Below, piece after piece: positions 45,869 to 56,988 of a DNA stretch of 64,000 nt. The stretch is from positions 70,401,829-70,465,828 of the forward strand of contig OX457037.1 in assembly GCA_949752735.1 (NCBI GenBank). The letters are read 5' to 3'. Under the pieces are notes generated by a model. It was not told the DNA's origin. It worked only from the letters and a program-made list of their open reading frames with translations, and searched no databases. This DNA is from Lumbricus terrestris (Eukaryota; Annelida; Clitellata; Crassiclitellata; Lumbricidae). The position numbers and the translations under genes were made by a program. How positions within the stretch are numbered: position 1 is the stretch's first letter; every line of letters begins with the position of its first letter.

Positions 45869-46085
45869 ACGGCGCATGACAAAACGTCGCCGACATAACG
45901 CGCAGACAAAATGGCGCGGCAATAAAACGGCGCAGTACAAAATGCGCAAAACCGAACTATAAACAATAGTTTTTAGTAGTTTAATAGTAGAAGTAGGAAA
46001 AATATACCATCAATCAAACTTCCATTTAACTAACAATTATTTGTCATCAATCCAGTTCCAAATTTAGGCAAGACTATTTTGGTCT
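45869..46085. repeat. Half of a foldback element (ACAAAATGGCGC words)
   Basis: The left end contains tandem AAAACGTCGCCGACATAAC, GCAGACAAAATGGCGCGG and AAAACGGCGCAGTACAAAAT words. Then follow core words ATCAATCAAACTTCCATTTA and CATCAATCCAGTTCC. The inverted partner end is missing. Confidence 0.55.
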
Positions 46086-46480
46086 TGGGCACGACGTTAA
46101 ACTGCATCCATCCTCTGCCACAGGGAACCAACAACTTCCCTGTGCCGGTCCTAAGCCCGGATAAAATGAGGAAGGTTTGCCAGATGGGTGGAGATACACT
46201 GGCAGTAAAAGACCAAGACCATTGAGATCCGCAAAAACCACGGCACAAGTGACATAGCGACCCAGATGCTTCAAGGTGTCATGATGTGGGGCTGACATGC
46301 ACAGGCCGGTCAGTAAAGACCAGTGGAGAGAGTGGGGGGGAGAGAGCGTGGGACACATACGGGCATTGACCCAGGTTTTGTCCTTCGTGCCTCTCTCCCA
46401 ATATTCTCTTCATCAGCCTAGAATGCTACCGTTAGAGAATGGAAATTTAGAAAATGATGATGGGAGGGTCACATCCCAGG
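46086..46480. other. Unassigned stretch, no supported gene
   Basis: GC is slightly higher than in the flanks, and short open frames on both strands lack recognisable domains. It could be a decayed repeat. Confidence 0.4.
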
Positions 46481-46770
46481 GCTTTTTATACGTGCAGTTA
46501 TTGACAAAATGTAAAGTTCAAAATGGATTTATGCATTTGTAGAAGCACTTCTGTGCAGCTAGAAAGAGCGGTAAACAGGAGCCTGCAACGTGCTCTACCT
46601 GATGTCAACTGTTAAAAATGTGTTGGTTTTCCCCCAGACCCCCTAGTCGCTGTGGGTTTCGTGCCTTCGGCACTTGCAGCTTCTGAACTTCGGCGCTAGC
46701 AATATCAGCAGATTGAACACCCACAGCAAAATGTTCTGGTTGCGCCCCTGATTTCGACAAACAATGACTA
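46480..46770. repeat. Two dispersed repeat fragments
   Basis: 46480-46610 is a diverged copy of the 49664 hAT-type element (CAGGGCTTTTTATACGTGCA, GTAGAAGCACTTCTGTGCAG). 46680-46753 (CTTCGGCGCTAGCAATAT ... AAAATGTTCTGGTTGCGCCC) repeats 2930-2986. Confidence 0.55.
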
Positions 46771-47085
46771 AAACAAAGGTCGACAGATTTTATCTCGTAA
46801 AGATCATAGAAAATTCCCCCAGCCCTTTGAAAATTTCTGTATCCACCCTTGATCAAGTCGATATGTCAGTGGATAAACGTGCTCTTTTCCCTGTAAAAAT
46901 GGTTATTTTTAAAATGCAATCATTCAAACCGTGGAACGAGAAATTTGACTGAGGTCACAATTGTACCGCTTGCAAAATGAAGACGGAGAATGATCTACCA
47001 ATGTAACCGCCTCTCATAGTTAGGTCGCCCATGGCTAATATCCCTATGGTTCGCGACAGTCTATTAATTTATCAATATACAACGC

Positions 47086-47983
47086 GGGCAAAAAGCCCCT
47101 AGGTTTTTTGCCAATATCTTGTCCAAAAGTAGGAATTTCCAAATGATATTTTATAGGCTTATAGACAATTTATATTTACACATCATGGCCAGAGTTCATC
47201 AAAATATTTCAAACAGACCAAACGTTATATCACTTTCAGGGAGGCCACCCACCGTTTGTTGACGATTCAAAAACGTAACGCAGCAAAATGTAACAAAAAC
47301 GTGATTTTATCAAGTCATATCTCAAATAACTGCATGGAAATTAACTTGATAGTTGTGCCCACCACCACTTTTGAGTATCTTTGCAATTGCAAAGTTCTTG
47401 ATGGGTTCTAGTTGATGCGTTCCAAAGGAAAATCTCCTAACTCTCAGCTCAACTCTTAATGTTTGCGCTCTCACTATTTATCAGAGTAAACGTTGCTCAA
47501 TGTATCTCTAGGATCTTGCTCATGAGGTGTCTGAATACACATTTTGTCTGTCATTGACACCTTGGCCATTTTCATTTTTTTTAGAAATTTTCATTGCTTT
47601 AATAACAAAATTAATAATCTGACATCTATTCCTTATTTACCAACTTGATTGTCATCTTGCTAAGTGACTTCATGGTGACGTGCAGCTACGCTGGTACCCT
47701 GTTTCTGTTTAAAATAGTAATAATAATGATCATCTGGCAATGCCAGGGCTATTTGATAACAATTATTTGAGATAAGACTTAATAAAATTATGTTTTGGTT
47801 TCTTTTTGTTGCGTTGCGTTTTTGAATCGTCAAAGTCGGTTGGTGACCTCACTAAAAGTGATATAACGGTTGTTCTGTTTGAAATATTTTGATGAAATCA
47901 GGCCATCATATGCAGATATGAATTGTCTTTAAGCCTCTAAGATTTCATTTCGATATTCTTACCTCTGGGGAAGATATTGACAG
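47086..47983. mobile_element. About 0.9-kb element with roughly 200-bp inverted arms
   Basis: The left arm (GCCAATATCTTGTCCAAAAG, then CAAAATATTTCAAACAGACC, then GACGATTCAAAAACG) is matched in reverse complement at 47800-47975. A further right-arm copy lies at 48960-49190. The unmatched centre is AT-rich. No ORF of note. Confidence 0.65.
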
Positions 47984-48950
47984 AGGCTTCTATCCCTATA
48001 CATGGCGGGCGCAGCTTGCGCCCAGTGAAAAATAAGGGTGGAATCAGAAGACAGCCAAAACTCAAGTCGGTTGGGGGGGAAGGTCGGACATGGAGGGCAG
48101 TGTTCAATCTAGGCATCACTAGGAGGAAAATCTGGCCAGAAAATCCTTCCCTTCCGTATAAATTTGGACAAAATGGTAGGCCTGATTGTTTTTAGCAAAA
48201 ATGTATACACTTTATACACTTGGAGTTTTTAGTTATAGGCATTTTATCTGCATTTTTGAATTACATGAACTGCTATGACAGCTATAATATACAATAATAA
48301 AAAAAATTCCTATTGCATGATTAGGCCTATAGTTGTGTTTTTACTATTTTAATAAATAATACAATCATATTAAAATTGAATATAATATTAATACAAATAC
48401 TACTTTGCACAACAAATTGGCTTCTCTCCAGTGTTATCTTTCAAATTTCAGTCAGTCAAATTTGGTCCTTGAACACTTAGTAAAGCAACATCATTATTAC
48501 GTGGGCCTACAATGTAGAACCGACATTGTATTTTATTGTATTGCATTGTAGCCTAGACATTTATGTAACGCCTCTCGAGCGCACACTGATCAAAGGCGCA
48601 AACATATGGCTGCAAAATTTTGGCAGCAATTCCTCCACTGAAATAGTAGAGCAATTTCGCTAAAAGGACAGCTTAAAATGCTAAAATTGCAATGCGGAAA
48701 TCGCAAAAATTTCTTATGAGGAGGGGTACATTCCCTCCCCATACCAGGTCCCTTCTCGGCGCTACACATGCTTCGGCGATCGTCTGCTGGATGCTCGTTT
48801 GGTCCCCCCCCAAACAAACCTTCATTCCCACACTAAAGAAGGGCATGCGCTAGATTACATTATATTGCATACATAGAGGAAGGCCGGTTCAGAAAAAAAA
48901 GGAAGAAGATGGATTGCGCTCGGCTGCTTAGGGGGGATAGAAGCCCCTGG
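47984..48950. other. AT-rich region without supported gene
   Basis: No recognisable domain on either strand. 48660-48830 contains words shared with 23100-23260 (ATGCTTCGGCGATCGTC), a decayed dispersed repeat. Confidence 0.4.
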
Positions 48951-49200
48951 ATATTGACCAGAATAATTTAATTGTTTTTTTTTAACTTTTTGCTGCGTCG
49001 CGTTTTTGAATCGTCAAAAAACGATGAGTGGCTTCACTAAAAGTTATATAACTTTTGTTGTGTTTGACAATTTTTTTTACTTTGACCATTGTGCGTGAAT
49101 ATGAATTACCTTTAAGCCTGTAAAATTTCGTGTCTAAATTCTTACTTTTGGTCAAGAAACTGGCAAAAAACCAATGGGGGATTTTTTTTTACCCACCCGG
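48950..49200. repeat. Solo arm of the 47086-type inverted-repeat element
   Basis: GCGTTTTTGAATCGTC, ACTAAAAGTTATATAAC and TTACTTTTGGTCAAGAAACT match the right arm of the 47086 element in the same orientation. Confidence 0.6.
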
Positions 49201-49227
49201 TATGTTGTTAGTATATGCGTGCACTTG

Positions 49228-50228
49228 TTATAGCGCCCCTTCAGGCTCTATTTCTTACTTCTCAGAGGCGCTCCCGACTGCAGAGCGGACACTGCAACGG
49301 AGTTTCACGCCGAAGCGCCGAGCAATTGTATTGTATTGTATCAAAACATTTATAAAGCGCCTATACTAGGGTGAACCGTTCAGAGGCGCTCCCAGTGCGC
49401 AAGACCACGAGAGAAGAAATAGGTTTTAAGAAAGGAAAATGAGGAGGAGGGATTACCTTCAGAAGTTCAGATCGAGTAAAAGGAGACAGCGTATACCAAA
49501 GAGAGGGGCCAATTGATGTAAAGGAACGGGACTGAGCCATAGCCGTTCTAGTAGGAGGTACTAGAAGATCAAATCTGTTTAAAGAGCGGAGTGGACGATG
49601 CGAGGAGGCTGAAATTGGCCTGCGAATTCCATTGGCTAGATATTTTGGGGCAAGACCCCGTTGCAGGGCTTTTTAACGTGCAGTTGCACACAAAATGTGC
49701 AGTTCTAAAAGGATTTGTGCAGTTGTAGAAGCACTTCTGCACAGCTAAAACTAGCAAAAACAGGTCATTGTCCTCCGATTGAAAGTAATTTACCATGGAT
49801 GATGGGAAAGGAAGGAAGGGATTGTGCAGTTCTAAAAATTCCTTAAAAACAGCCCTGCCCCGTTGTTCTTTGGAGACCAAAATGAGAATTTTGAACTTAA
49901 TGCGCGCAGTTAGAGGAAGCCAATGGAGCTGCTCAAACATAAAAGTAGAGATATGAGAGTAGCGTGGAACGCGGTGCAGATTTTCTTTCGAACAGAAACT
50001 GGGCCTACGACGTGGCCATTAGTCAAGAGATAGCAGTTAGCAGTAATCTGGCGGCAGCGTTAAGGACCGACTGCAAAGGTGAAAGTCTAACCTTGGAAAG
50101 ACCAATTAGAAGAGAATTAATTGCGAGTGAAAGACTTGCCCAAGGTTCCTACGCGGTGAACTGAGGTGGATTCGAACCTCGAACCTTCCGGCTTCAAGGC
50201 AACGACACCACCACTACACCACCGCGCC
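49228..50228 (-). mobile_element. SINE pieces and an L2-like LINE 3' segment joined to a tRNA-type head
   Basis: 49228-49310 is a minus-strand fragment of the SINE seen at 45590. From 50228 down to 49330 lies a second unit. Its tRNA-derived head has A-box-like TGGTGTAGTGG and B-box GGTTCGAATCC, followed by the SINE core ACCTTGGGCAAGTCTTTCAC. Then come coding traces of the C-terminal L2/CR1 reverse transcriptase (LHWLPLTARIKFKILILV; further on RSLNRFDLLVPPTRTAMA). It ends in the tail CAATACAATACAATTG. A 194-bp hAT-type element splits the coding part. This is a SINE-type promoter on a LINE 3' end, or two elements fused by insertion. Confidence 0.6.
49664..49857. mobile_element. 194-bp nonautonomous hAT-type element, 8-bp TSD
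   Basis: Ends begin CAGGGCTTTTTAA and CAGGGCTGTTTTTAA (inverted), and CCCCGTTG flanks both sides (49656-49663 and 49858-49865). Related copies are at 34080 and 46480. It lies within the L2-like coding trace and shows the latter was there first. Confidence 0.88.
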
Positions 50229-50392
50229 CCACAATAGTAACGGATCTAGCAAAATATCAATTTGTATCCTATTTACAGAGTTCTTAGTTTACTATTAGTA
50301 TCATTTGAAGGCTACAAACCATACAGACTCTTTACATTTTGTTAACTCGTCTGTTTCATGCAAAAAATAACAAACATAGGTTGACATTTTAG

Positions 50393-50547
50393 GTTACCGA
50401 AACTTAGGATATGAATGTGGCGAATCATGCGGATATTGGGAATCCAGATGCCTTTGTCCACGTGGGATTTGCTGCGACTGCTACTGTGACTGGCTGTATA
50501 GAGCCGTATGCGCTGGAGTTAAATACGGGGAAGATAATTGCAGTTGA
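50393..50547 (+). CDS. Terminal exon: ten-cysteine domain of the secreted protein
   Basis: Acceptor TTGACATTTTAG ends at 50392. With the single base carried from exon 43869 the frame stays open for about 51 residues to TGA (50545-50547). Ten cysteines are spaced C-x3-C-x6-C-x-C-x4-CC-x-C-x-C-x7-C-x9-C, the last one residue before the end. Such density indicates a disulfide-stabilised extracellular domain. Glycine and aromatic residues are common between the cysteines. I do not recognise the spacing. Alternatives are an antimicrobial or signalling peptide, a protease inhibitor or a toxin-like knottin; nothing here decides. Confidence 0.75.
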
Positions 50548-50642
50548 ACTTTAATATAGGCCTATATATTTGACATCACTTTAATCGTGCAGAAATGCGT
50601 GCAGTGAAACCTATAATGTTGGCTTGATAAAAGATGCGAAAC

Positions 50643-50648
50643 ATTAAA
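50643..50648 (+). terminator. Probable polyadenylation signal ATTAAA
   Basis: ATTAAA lies 96 bases after the stop codon at 50547; no AATAAA occurs between them. It is the commonest variant signal and gives a short 3' UTR that ends before the (TACA)n array. Confidence 0.5.
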
Positions 50649-50697
50649 CAGAATTGGTACATTACACTAGCCTATAATCATTTGAATCTTACATACA

Positions 50698-50921
50698 CAC
50701 ACATACATAATACATACATACATAGTACATACATACATACATACATACATACATACATACATACATACATACATACATACATACATACATACATACATAC
50801 ATACATACATACATACATACATGCATGCATGCATACATACATACATACATACATACATACATACATACATACATACATACATGCATGCCTGCATACATAC
50901 ATACATACATACATACATACA

Positions 50922-50982
<61 letters not shown>

Positions 50983-51003
50983 CATACATACATACATACA
51001 TAC
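50698..51003. repeat. (TACA)n microsatellite
   Basis: About 300 bp of ACAT repeat with TGCA-containing variants near 50820 and 50880. All open frames over it are artefacts of the period. Confidence 0.95.
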
Positions 51004-52323
51004 TAGGTTGGTCGCATCTGTAATGGCAAATTTTCAGCTTCAGTTTGATTCTTTCTCCAACCCACCATTTGGTGCCACTTTGTAAAAGACTGGTGTAACC
51101 CAAAAATTATCCCGACTGAAAAATATTTAGGACTAGCACAACGTGTTTGAAGTTTTGGATTTTACGAAATATCATCGTTTTTTTAGTATAGGGATAATTT
51201 AGTCACATTTTTACCTATGACTAGTTTTAGCATAAAGACTACATTCTTTTACTCAAGCACAACTGACAAGACTTAGTAGCCTATGCCTAACTTCTGCAAT
51301 GATGATAATGGCTTATTATATTTTTTATGAACAATTGACCATCAAAAGAGTATTTGATGCGTGAGTCCATGAGATCGATGACCACGAACCTATACTAGTA
51401 AGCCAACACATTGCTGTGTTCTTTTGATAGGCCTGATTTCTATCTACAGGAATGACTCTTTATTACATGCTTAACTTTAACACAAATTCTGATATGACAC
51501 GGACAAGGACCTCAATAATTATAGTTGAACTAGTGAAAAAATACGGATGATATTTTCGTTTATTGTGGCAATCAGAGCAGATTGACACAGCGCATTACAG
51601 ATAAAATTTATCAAAAGATGCCGTAAAAATGAATTAAAATAGATGTTGAAATTATTGAGATCGTAATTTTTATAGATCTATGAAGTTACTTATTACCACC
51701 AAGGAGTTAAAGAGCAACTTTTAAACAACTTCTAAAGAGAGCATCATAATTGAGTGCCTGTTGAAGCCTACTCACATTGTTGTCTATTTCATAATATAGA
51801 ACTTATCCCATTAAAAGTATAATTTTAGAGTTGAAAGAATGAACACAGAGTCAAAACATTGACACAGAAAATGCTGTCAAGAGTGAAAACAAATTACACT
51901 GCACACTGCCTTTATTAACGATTGTAAATTAACTACTCTATTACAAATTAGCATGAAAGGCGAAGGTGTCAAACACGTAAGCTATGTGCATTGTGCAACT
52001 CAGAATCTTTACATCATGCTCAACAATGCATGGATCCAGCTGAAATTACAGTGGCCACCAGGACATCTTAGACGACCAGCCAATCCAAGGGAATAAGTAT
52101 TGCACCCTCAAGACAACACCCATTGCTACACTCTTGGTGGCTGATGAACACCTTCTTTGGGCAACATGCCGGAGATTTCACTCTGAGGGAAGTGTATCAT
52201 GAAAGCTAGACCATAGCTCAAACCCATGCAAAGACCAAATGCAATTTGAATTGTGAGATAGGGTAGTAATGCCTGAGGTTGACAACATATTAGCCTAAAT
52301 CCGAGATTTAAAAAATCCGCATC
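51004..52323. other. AT-rich stretch without supported gene
   Basis: No domain-bearing frame is seen. 52000-52260 may be part of the same decayed element that is repeated at 1420-1735 (the recognisable match begins at 52324). Confidence 0.4.
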
Positions 52324-52679
52324 TAAAATGGGTGGGTACTTTTAATATTACACCAGTTCCTTGTACCCAGTAACACCATGAACAATGACGGTAAAAAAAA
52401 TATTTCTGAGAAGGAATCAGACTTCATTAAGAATATTGGTGATTTTGCAGAATAGATTAATTACGTAGGACACAGATGAAACCACACAAGTTTTATTTTT
52501 TTGTCCCTATTATTATATACTATTACTGTTCCCTTACTGTAACAGTCTAAGAACAATAAACTAGTATCATCAACCAAGACAACAAGGCAAAACAGGTAGT
52601 ATTTGATAAGATGATAGATGTTATCTGTGATCCGGTGTGTTATACAGGTTTTCTTGCCTTTGAGGAATTTCTCTTGAAG

Positions 52680-53243
52680 TGGCGCTATATAAATTGATGA
52701 TTATGATTATGATTATTATAACAGCAGCGTCATTATGTTTAAGTGTGGACCAACTAGAAGTCGTTGAATTGATTCCTGGCTTGAAGATTTCTGGTTGTTT
52801 GCAACCATACAGCTACTTTTTGACCATTAGAAGACTTGCTATTATAAGGGTAACATTTTGATGGCGTTGTGCTAGTACTAAATATTAATATTTTCTCATA
52901 CAACTTTTTGTGTGATGCTTCTGGGGAGAATGGAACCAAATGGCGCCTTGGAGAACAGTCAAATCAAACTTTCATTTTTAACGACCACCCTAATACGTAC
53001 AATGCCTATGTATTCATTGAACGTATTTGCTCCCTGGGGAGACAAAACAGACTTAGACGAGAAAACAGCAATGGCTATTACGATCAATGTTTCCCAACTC
53101 TGGAACCTGGGCATCAGACGGTGCTGATGCTGTCTGGCCCGACCCTTCTGCTGGGGTGTTTCGTCTGGATAATATTAGCGCATCCTTTTATGACAACGAT
53201 CCGAGGAAAGCCGCTGGTTATCACAAATGACACAGGAGTATGA
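52680..53243 (+). pseudogene. Unassigned coding remnant, frameshifted
   Basis: Three protein-like stretches follow one another in different frames: GENGTKWRLGEQSNQTFIF with NDHPNTYNAYVFIE, then NVFAPWGDKTDLDEKTAMA with ITINVSQ, then ASDGADAVWPDPSAGVFRLD with NISASFYDNDPRKAAGYH. Their hydrophilic, low-repeat composition is unlike random frames, suggesting one broken gene or exon. An upstream stretch (52750-52850, VDQLEVVELIPGLKISG) may belong. I do not recognise the family. Just before 52700 is a SINE-like tail, GGCGCTATATAAATTGATGATTATG. Confidence 0.35.
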
Positions 53244-53358
53244 CTTTTTCTTTACTTAGCGCCCTCGTATAAAAGCTTCTCACTGTTAATGGGATAAAAT
53301 ATAACACACGCATTTCCTCCATACCGATGTGTAGCCTCACGTGGTTTTTCCATTGCAG

Positions 53359-53418
53359 GTGAAATGTCTGTCGGAACGAATCCACAACACAGCGTACGCG
53401 CGACTGCTCGCAGAATAG
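53359..53418 (+). CDS. Possible terminal exon of the same unassigned gene
   Basis: Acceptor GTTTTTCCATTGCAG ends at 53358, and 19 codons (VKCLSERIHNTAYARLLAE) run to TAG. It would join in phase 0 to GGA|GTATGA at 53240. The upstream exon is frameshifted, so this is tentative. Confidence 0.3.
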   Translation: MKCLSERIHNTAYARLLAE

Positions 53419-54240
53419 ATAGCTTATTGGTGTGTGGCGACTGCTAAACAGTATTGCTTCTACACAATGTTAGCTAAACCATGGCATTGCCAACGTCGAT
53501 AATAATATCAGTAGCAGATATAAGTCCACTCTTTCAATTTAACGAAGTTACGAAACGTATTTTAAAATTGTGTAGGCCTATGACGAACTCAACATTAACG
53601 TTATTGTGTGGTCTATGACGTCATTATTCATATATTTCTTAATGCAGCCGGTAGAGGCGTTTTAAAGACGACGTCGAATTAATAATATTTTTAAGCGTAA
53701 TCTATTATAAAGGCAATACCAGTTCCAATCCTGGATAAAAAGAGGAGGGTGACTTATATGAACTCCTCCGTCACATTGCCGTTTTATTGAAACTACCACT
53801 ATCTAAGAGGCGACCATGCTCAACGCTCGAGTAGGGGCGGAAGCGCCTTGAATAACACGCTTCCGTAGAGAGCGAGAGGTAACGCGTTCGCGCCCCATTG
53901 GGCGGACAATTATATAATATATATGCTTTGTAGGCTGCTATAATAATAATTAGCGCCTCGTAATATATTACAGTCTGTCTGTTCTGTTAGTAGTTAAGAT
54001 TTGTGTCTTCTGTCAGTTGTGTTCTTGTTAATTGTTTATATTGCATAGCCAAAATGTACACTGTAACCGGTTTCGGTCCATGGCCGTGTTGGAGCATATG
54101 GTGTCGTTCGAGCGGCCGTTGGTTTGCAAAGCTACGGCCACGTAGACATATTTTGGCCTAGGCCCTAAAGTAACAAAACTCACGACTCAAGGCATTCGGT
54201 GCACCGCACCGAATGGACCTATGTTAAACACGGCCCTGTT
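53419..54240. other. Region without supported gene
   Basis: AT-rich with a GC-richer patch at 53810-53910 and short inverted words near 54200 (GCATTCGGTGCACCGCACCG). No coding region is supported. Confidence 0.4.
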
Positions 54241-54536
54241 GCGGTATGTCAATCAGATTGTTCCAATAAAGCAATTATTATGTTTTTAGCGCCTGAGGTA
54301 TATATGATCCCTCAGGCTTTAAAAACAATAAATAGTAGCCTAAAAGTTTTTTTATAGGTTCTCGTCTCCAACGTGCCCAAAGGTGCCTTTAAATGCAACG
54401 ACATTGAACCGCTGCGTGCATATTGACAACCGCTGGAACAGGTGCATATAGTTTCTCTAGGGTCGCCCGTTGCCTCTGTCATGCGGGGACCCAGCTCCTG
54501 AAGAAATGATAGACCTGTTCGGTTTATCGGGCTCAG
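54241..54536 (-). other. 3' UTR of the minus-strand RT element
   Basis: Follows the stop of the reverse transcriptase remnant on the minus strand. 54360-54480 is similar to 57110-57235, which would be a second truncated copy of the same 3' end. Confidence 0.5.
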
Positions 54537-56540
54537 TCACTCTATTGCCACGGGGATGAATTCATGCGTAGCGGGGAGAGATGCATACTTGCTGATTTTT
54601 CGTTCAGCAGCTTGCTCCGCCGCTCCACCCGCTACTGTCGACGTCAGATGAATGTACGACGACGCGCACGTGTGGATTGCTGTTGCATCCCATGCGATGA
54701 ATCTGCCTCTTGTCCATGGGACCAATGTGGCTCCGTCTGGTCTTTTTCCATCGGTGCGGCTCAGTCCTGACGGTTCTTTTGAACTGGGAATATCCGCCTT
54801 CGACAGGGCTCTCCAGATGATGTCATTCAGTGCAGCGTGTCGCGCTGCCCTTCCCATCGACCTTCTGCAGACCAATCCATGATGTCCCCCTGGGTCTGCG
54901 ATCTCGCCATACTGGCACTCATGTGATGCACAAAGAGTTAGTCCAAGACGGAATCCTGCTGCCACTCTAACAGCTTCATTGCTCAATCCCAAGCCACATG
55001 CAGCCAAAGGGATGGTCCCGAGCCAGTCTCCGGCGTGTGCAGCTGACAATGATCGCAGTCTTGCCTGGCTGAGTGGATCATCGCATCCGGTCCAAATCTT
55101 CATCTTATCGTTGTCAATCAGAGGTCTATCCCAGATCTTCTGTTCTGTCGGGACCGGATCCATCACTGCGGGAAGCGAGTCTTTACGAGCTTCCATAATC
55201 TCCTCCCGGTATACGTCACTCCATTCCTCCGCGACCAGGATGGCACCCACGAGTCCGGCGGTCGACGCAGCTGACGCCAAATAGGCTGATGATGCCAGCA
55301 TCGATATCGGCCTGATCCCAAGGCCTCCATCTCTGATCGGGAGTGAAGCCTGCAACCACTGCATGTCGCTCAGCTCATCGTTGATGGTCTCCTCCAGTCC
55401 TGTCTTCAGTTGATGGTCCATTTCATTCATCCAGTTACGGGTGATTCCAGCACGGAGAGGTTCCCAGCATGTAGGTCAAGTTTGCTGCACCGAAGCATGA
55501 TCTTAGCAGCAGTAGTGCTGCTTGTGCCTGGATGTCCGTCAGATCCTTCAATTCTCGATCTAAGGTGTTGCTGTGCTCTTGAAGAGACTCGTCCAGCGCC
55601 TTCCCTCTGTAGAGTCAATCCATCCCGATCCCTTCGTCTGAAGTTCTCAAATTCCAGCTCTTTGATCCTTGCCATGTCCTGACGAACCCCGTTCACGTTC
55701 CCACCCAAGGAGAGGTCATCCAAGTAACCCAATTTGAACTGGGATTGCAGGGATCGCAAGGTCGTCTGCAGCGGCAGGCAAAACAGCAGAGGTCCCAGCG
55801 GATCTCCCTGCTGAGGACCCATCTGAGATCGCACCACGAATCGGCCGAACTGCAGCATGGATTCTGCGGAATAAGGCATTTGCGAAATCCAATTTAATGA
55901 AGACCTGATCGTCTTGCATTCTGGTGATGAAATTTCTGGCGGCGTGGACAGCCGCTTCTCCTCCTCCCGGAGTTCCAATGCCAATCTGGTGCGGAGCGAA
56001 GAACTGACCCAGTCTGCCCAAAGTAGGCTATACTGGTTGGCGCTTTTAGCCACCAACCTCCGCCATACGTAGCCGATGACAATCGGTCGGAGTCCACCCG
56101 ATTTCTTGGACAGGGCGATGATAGTGCCTCCAAACATCACCTCCCTCATCTCACGTGGGCATTCGCCCCGAAGCATAACGTTGACGAAGTCCGTCATGGC
56201 CTGGAGCAGTGAGCCCGCCGACTCCCTGTTATTTATTAAGTCGAGTAGATGTTAGGGGCGTAGTCCATCCGGCCCCCAGATGACCTCGCCGGGAATGACC
56301 TGATAGCACCCTCGACTTCTCTCACTTAGATCTGAAACGGTTTAGATCGTGATGCCTCAGGTAGGTCTGCCATTTCGTCCATCCAGTTGTTCGATGGATG
56401 TTTCTCTTGCAGGTGCAACTGTCTGACCGATAGGCATCGGCTACACACTCCGATGGCCCTGATTACACCTTGTGCTACAGGTGCGTCGTGCTGTGATTGG
56501 CCGGTCGCTGATTGACTGGACCGTCTTGGCATGCCTTTAA
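54537..56540 (-). pseudogene. Non-LTR-type reverse transcriptase with restriction-like C-terminal region, broken
   Basis: On the minus strand, 56197-55427 and an overlapping frame (56021-55716) give RT motifs: MFGGTIIALSKKSGGLRPI, YVWRRLVAKSANQYSL, GTPGGGEAAVHAARNF, QVFIKLDFANAL, GPQQGDPLGPLLFCLPL and the catalytic YLDDLSLGG. Two or more frameshifts and a deletion after FANAL break it. The second part (55430-54537) is 297 residues and open, with LPIRDGGLGIRPISML, a degenerate zinc-knuckle-like CQYGEIADPGGHHGLVC and GLSRTDGKRPDGATLVPW followed by FIAWDAT. These recall the C-terminal zinc knuckle and PD-(D/E)XK endonuclease of R2-like elements; the clade is inferred. An N-terminal trace lies at 56532-56326. 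Confidence 0.75.
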
Positions 56541-56777
56541 CTCCTATTATCGTCCATCGAAAATGGAAAATGGACGAGCAAGTGGACGAGCAAAATGAAC
56601 AAAAACTGACCTAAAGATGTCAAAATTCAACAGACCCTCCAGACAGTTGCACCTGCGTGACGGCACAGTTCACCTGCATGGACCTCGAAATAGCCCTTGC
56701 CCTGGATCGAAGCAGCCACCGCTCACTCAACCGAGACAAGACGATCGACCCTATGGCGGGGTGGCGGCTGGGTCTGT

Positions 56778-56836
56778 ACTAGTCACACAATTTTTTCTGT
56801 CAAACAGCTGGATATAGAAAAAATCGTGTGACTAGT
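56778..56836. repeat. Hairpin: 21-bp arms, one mismatch, 17-base loop
   Basis: ACTAGTCACACAATTTTTTC... at 56778-56798 pairs with 56816-56836. It lies between the RT remnant and the (TTA)n array and may be a miniature element end pair. Confidence 0.7.
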
Positions 56837-56911
56837 GTGAAGTATGCGGTTGAAATCAATCTATCAAGCGGACTCAAAACAACAACGACCATCCGTGTCA
56901 GAGACGAGAAC

Positions 56912-56912
56912 C

Positions 56913-56988
<76 letters not shown>

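Noticed and set aside
50160..50228. A functional tRNA gene on the minus strand
   Set aside because: A- and B-box-like words are present, but the sequence continues into a SINE core shared with 45590 and no clean cloverleaf with paired acceptor stem is visible.
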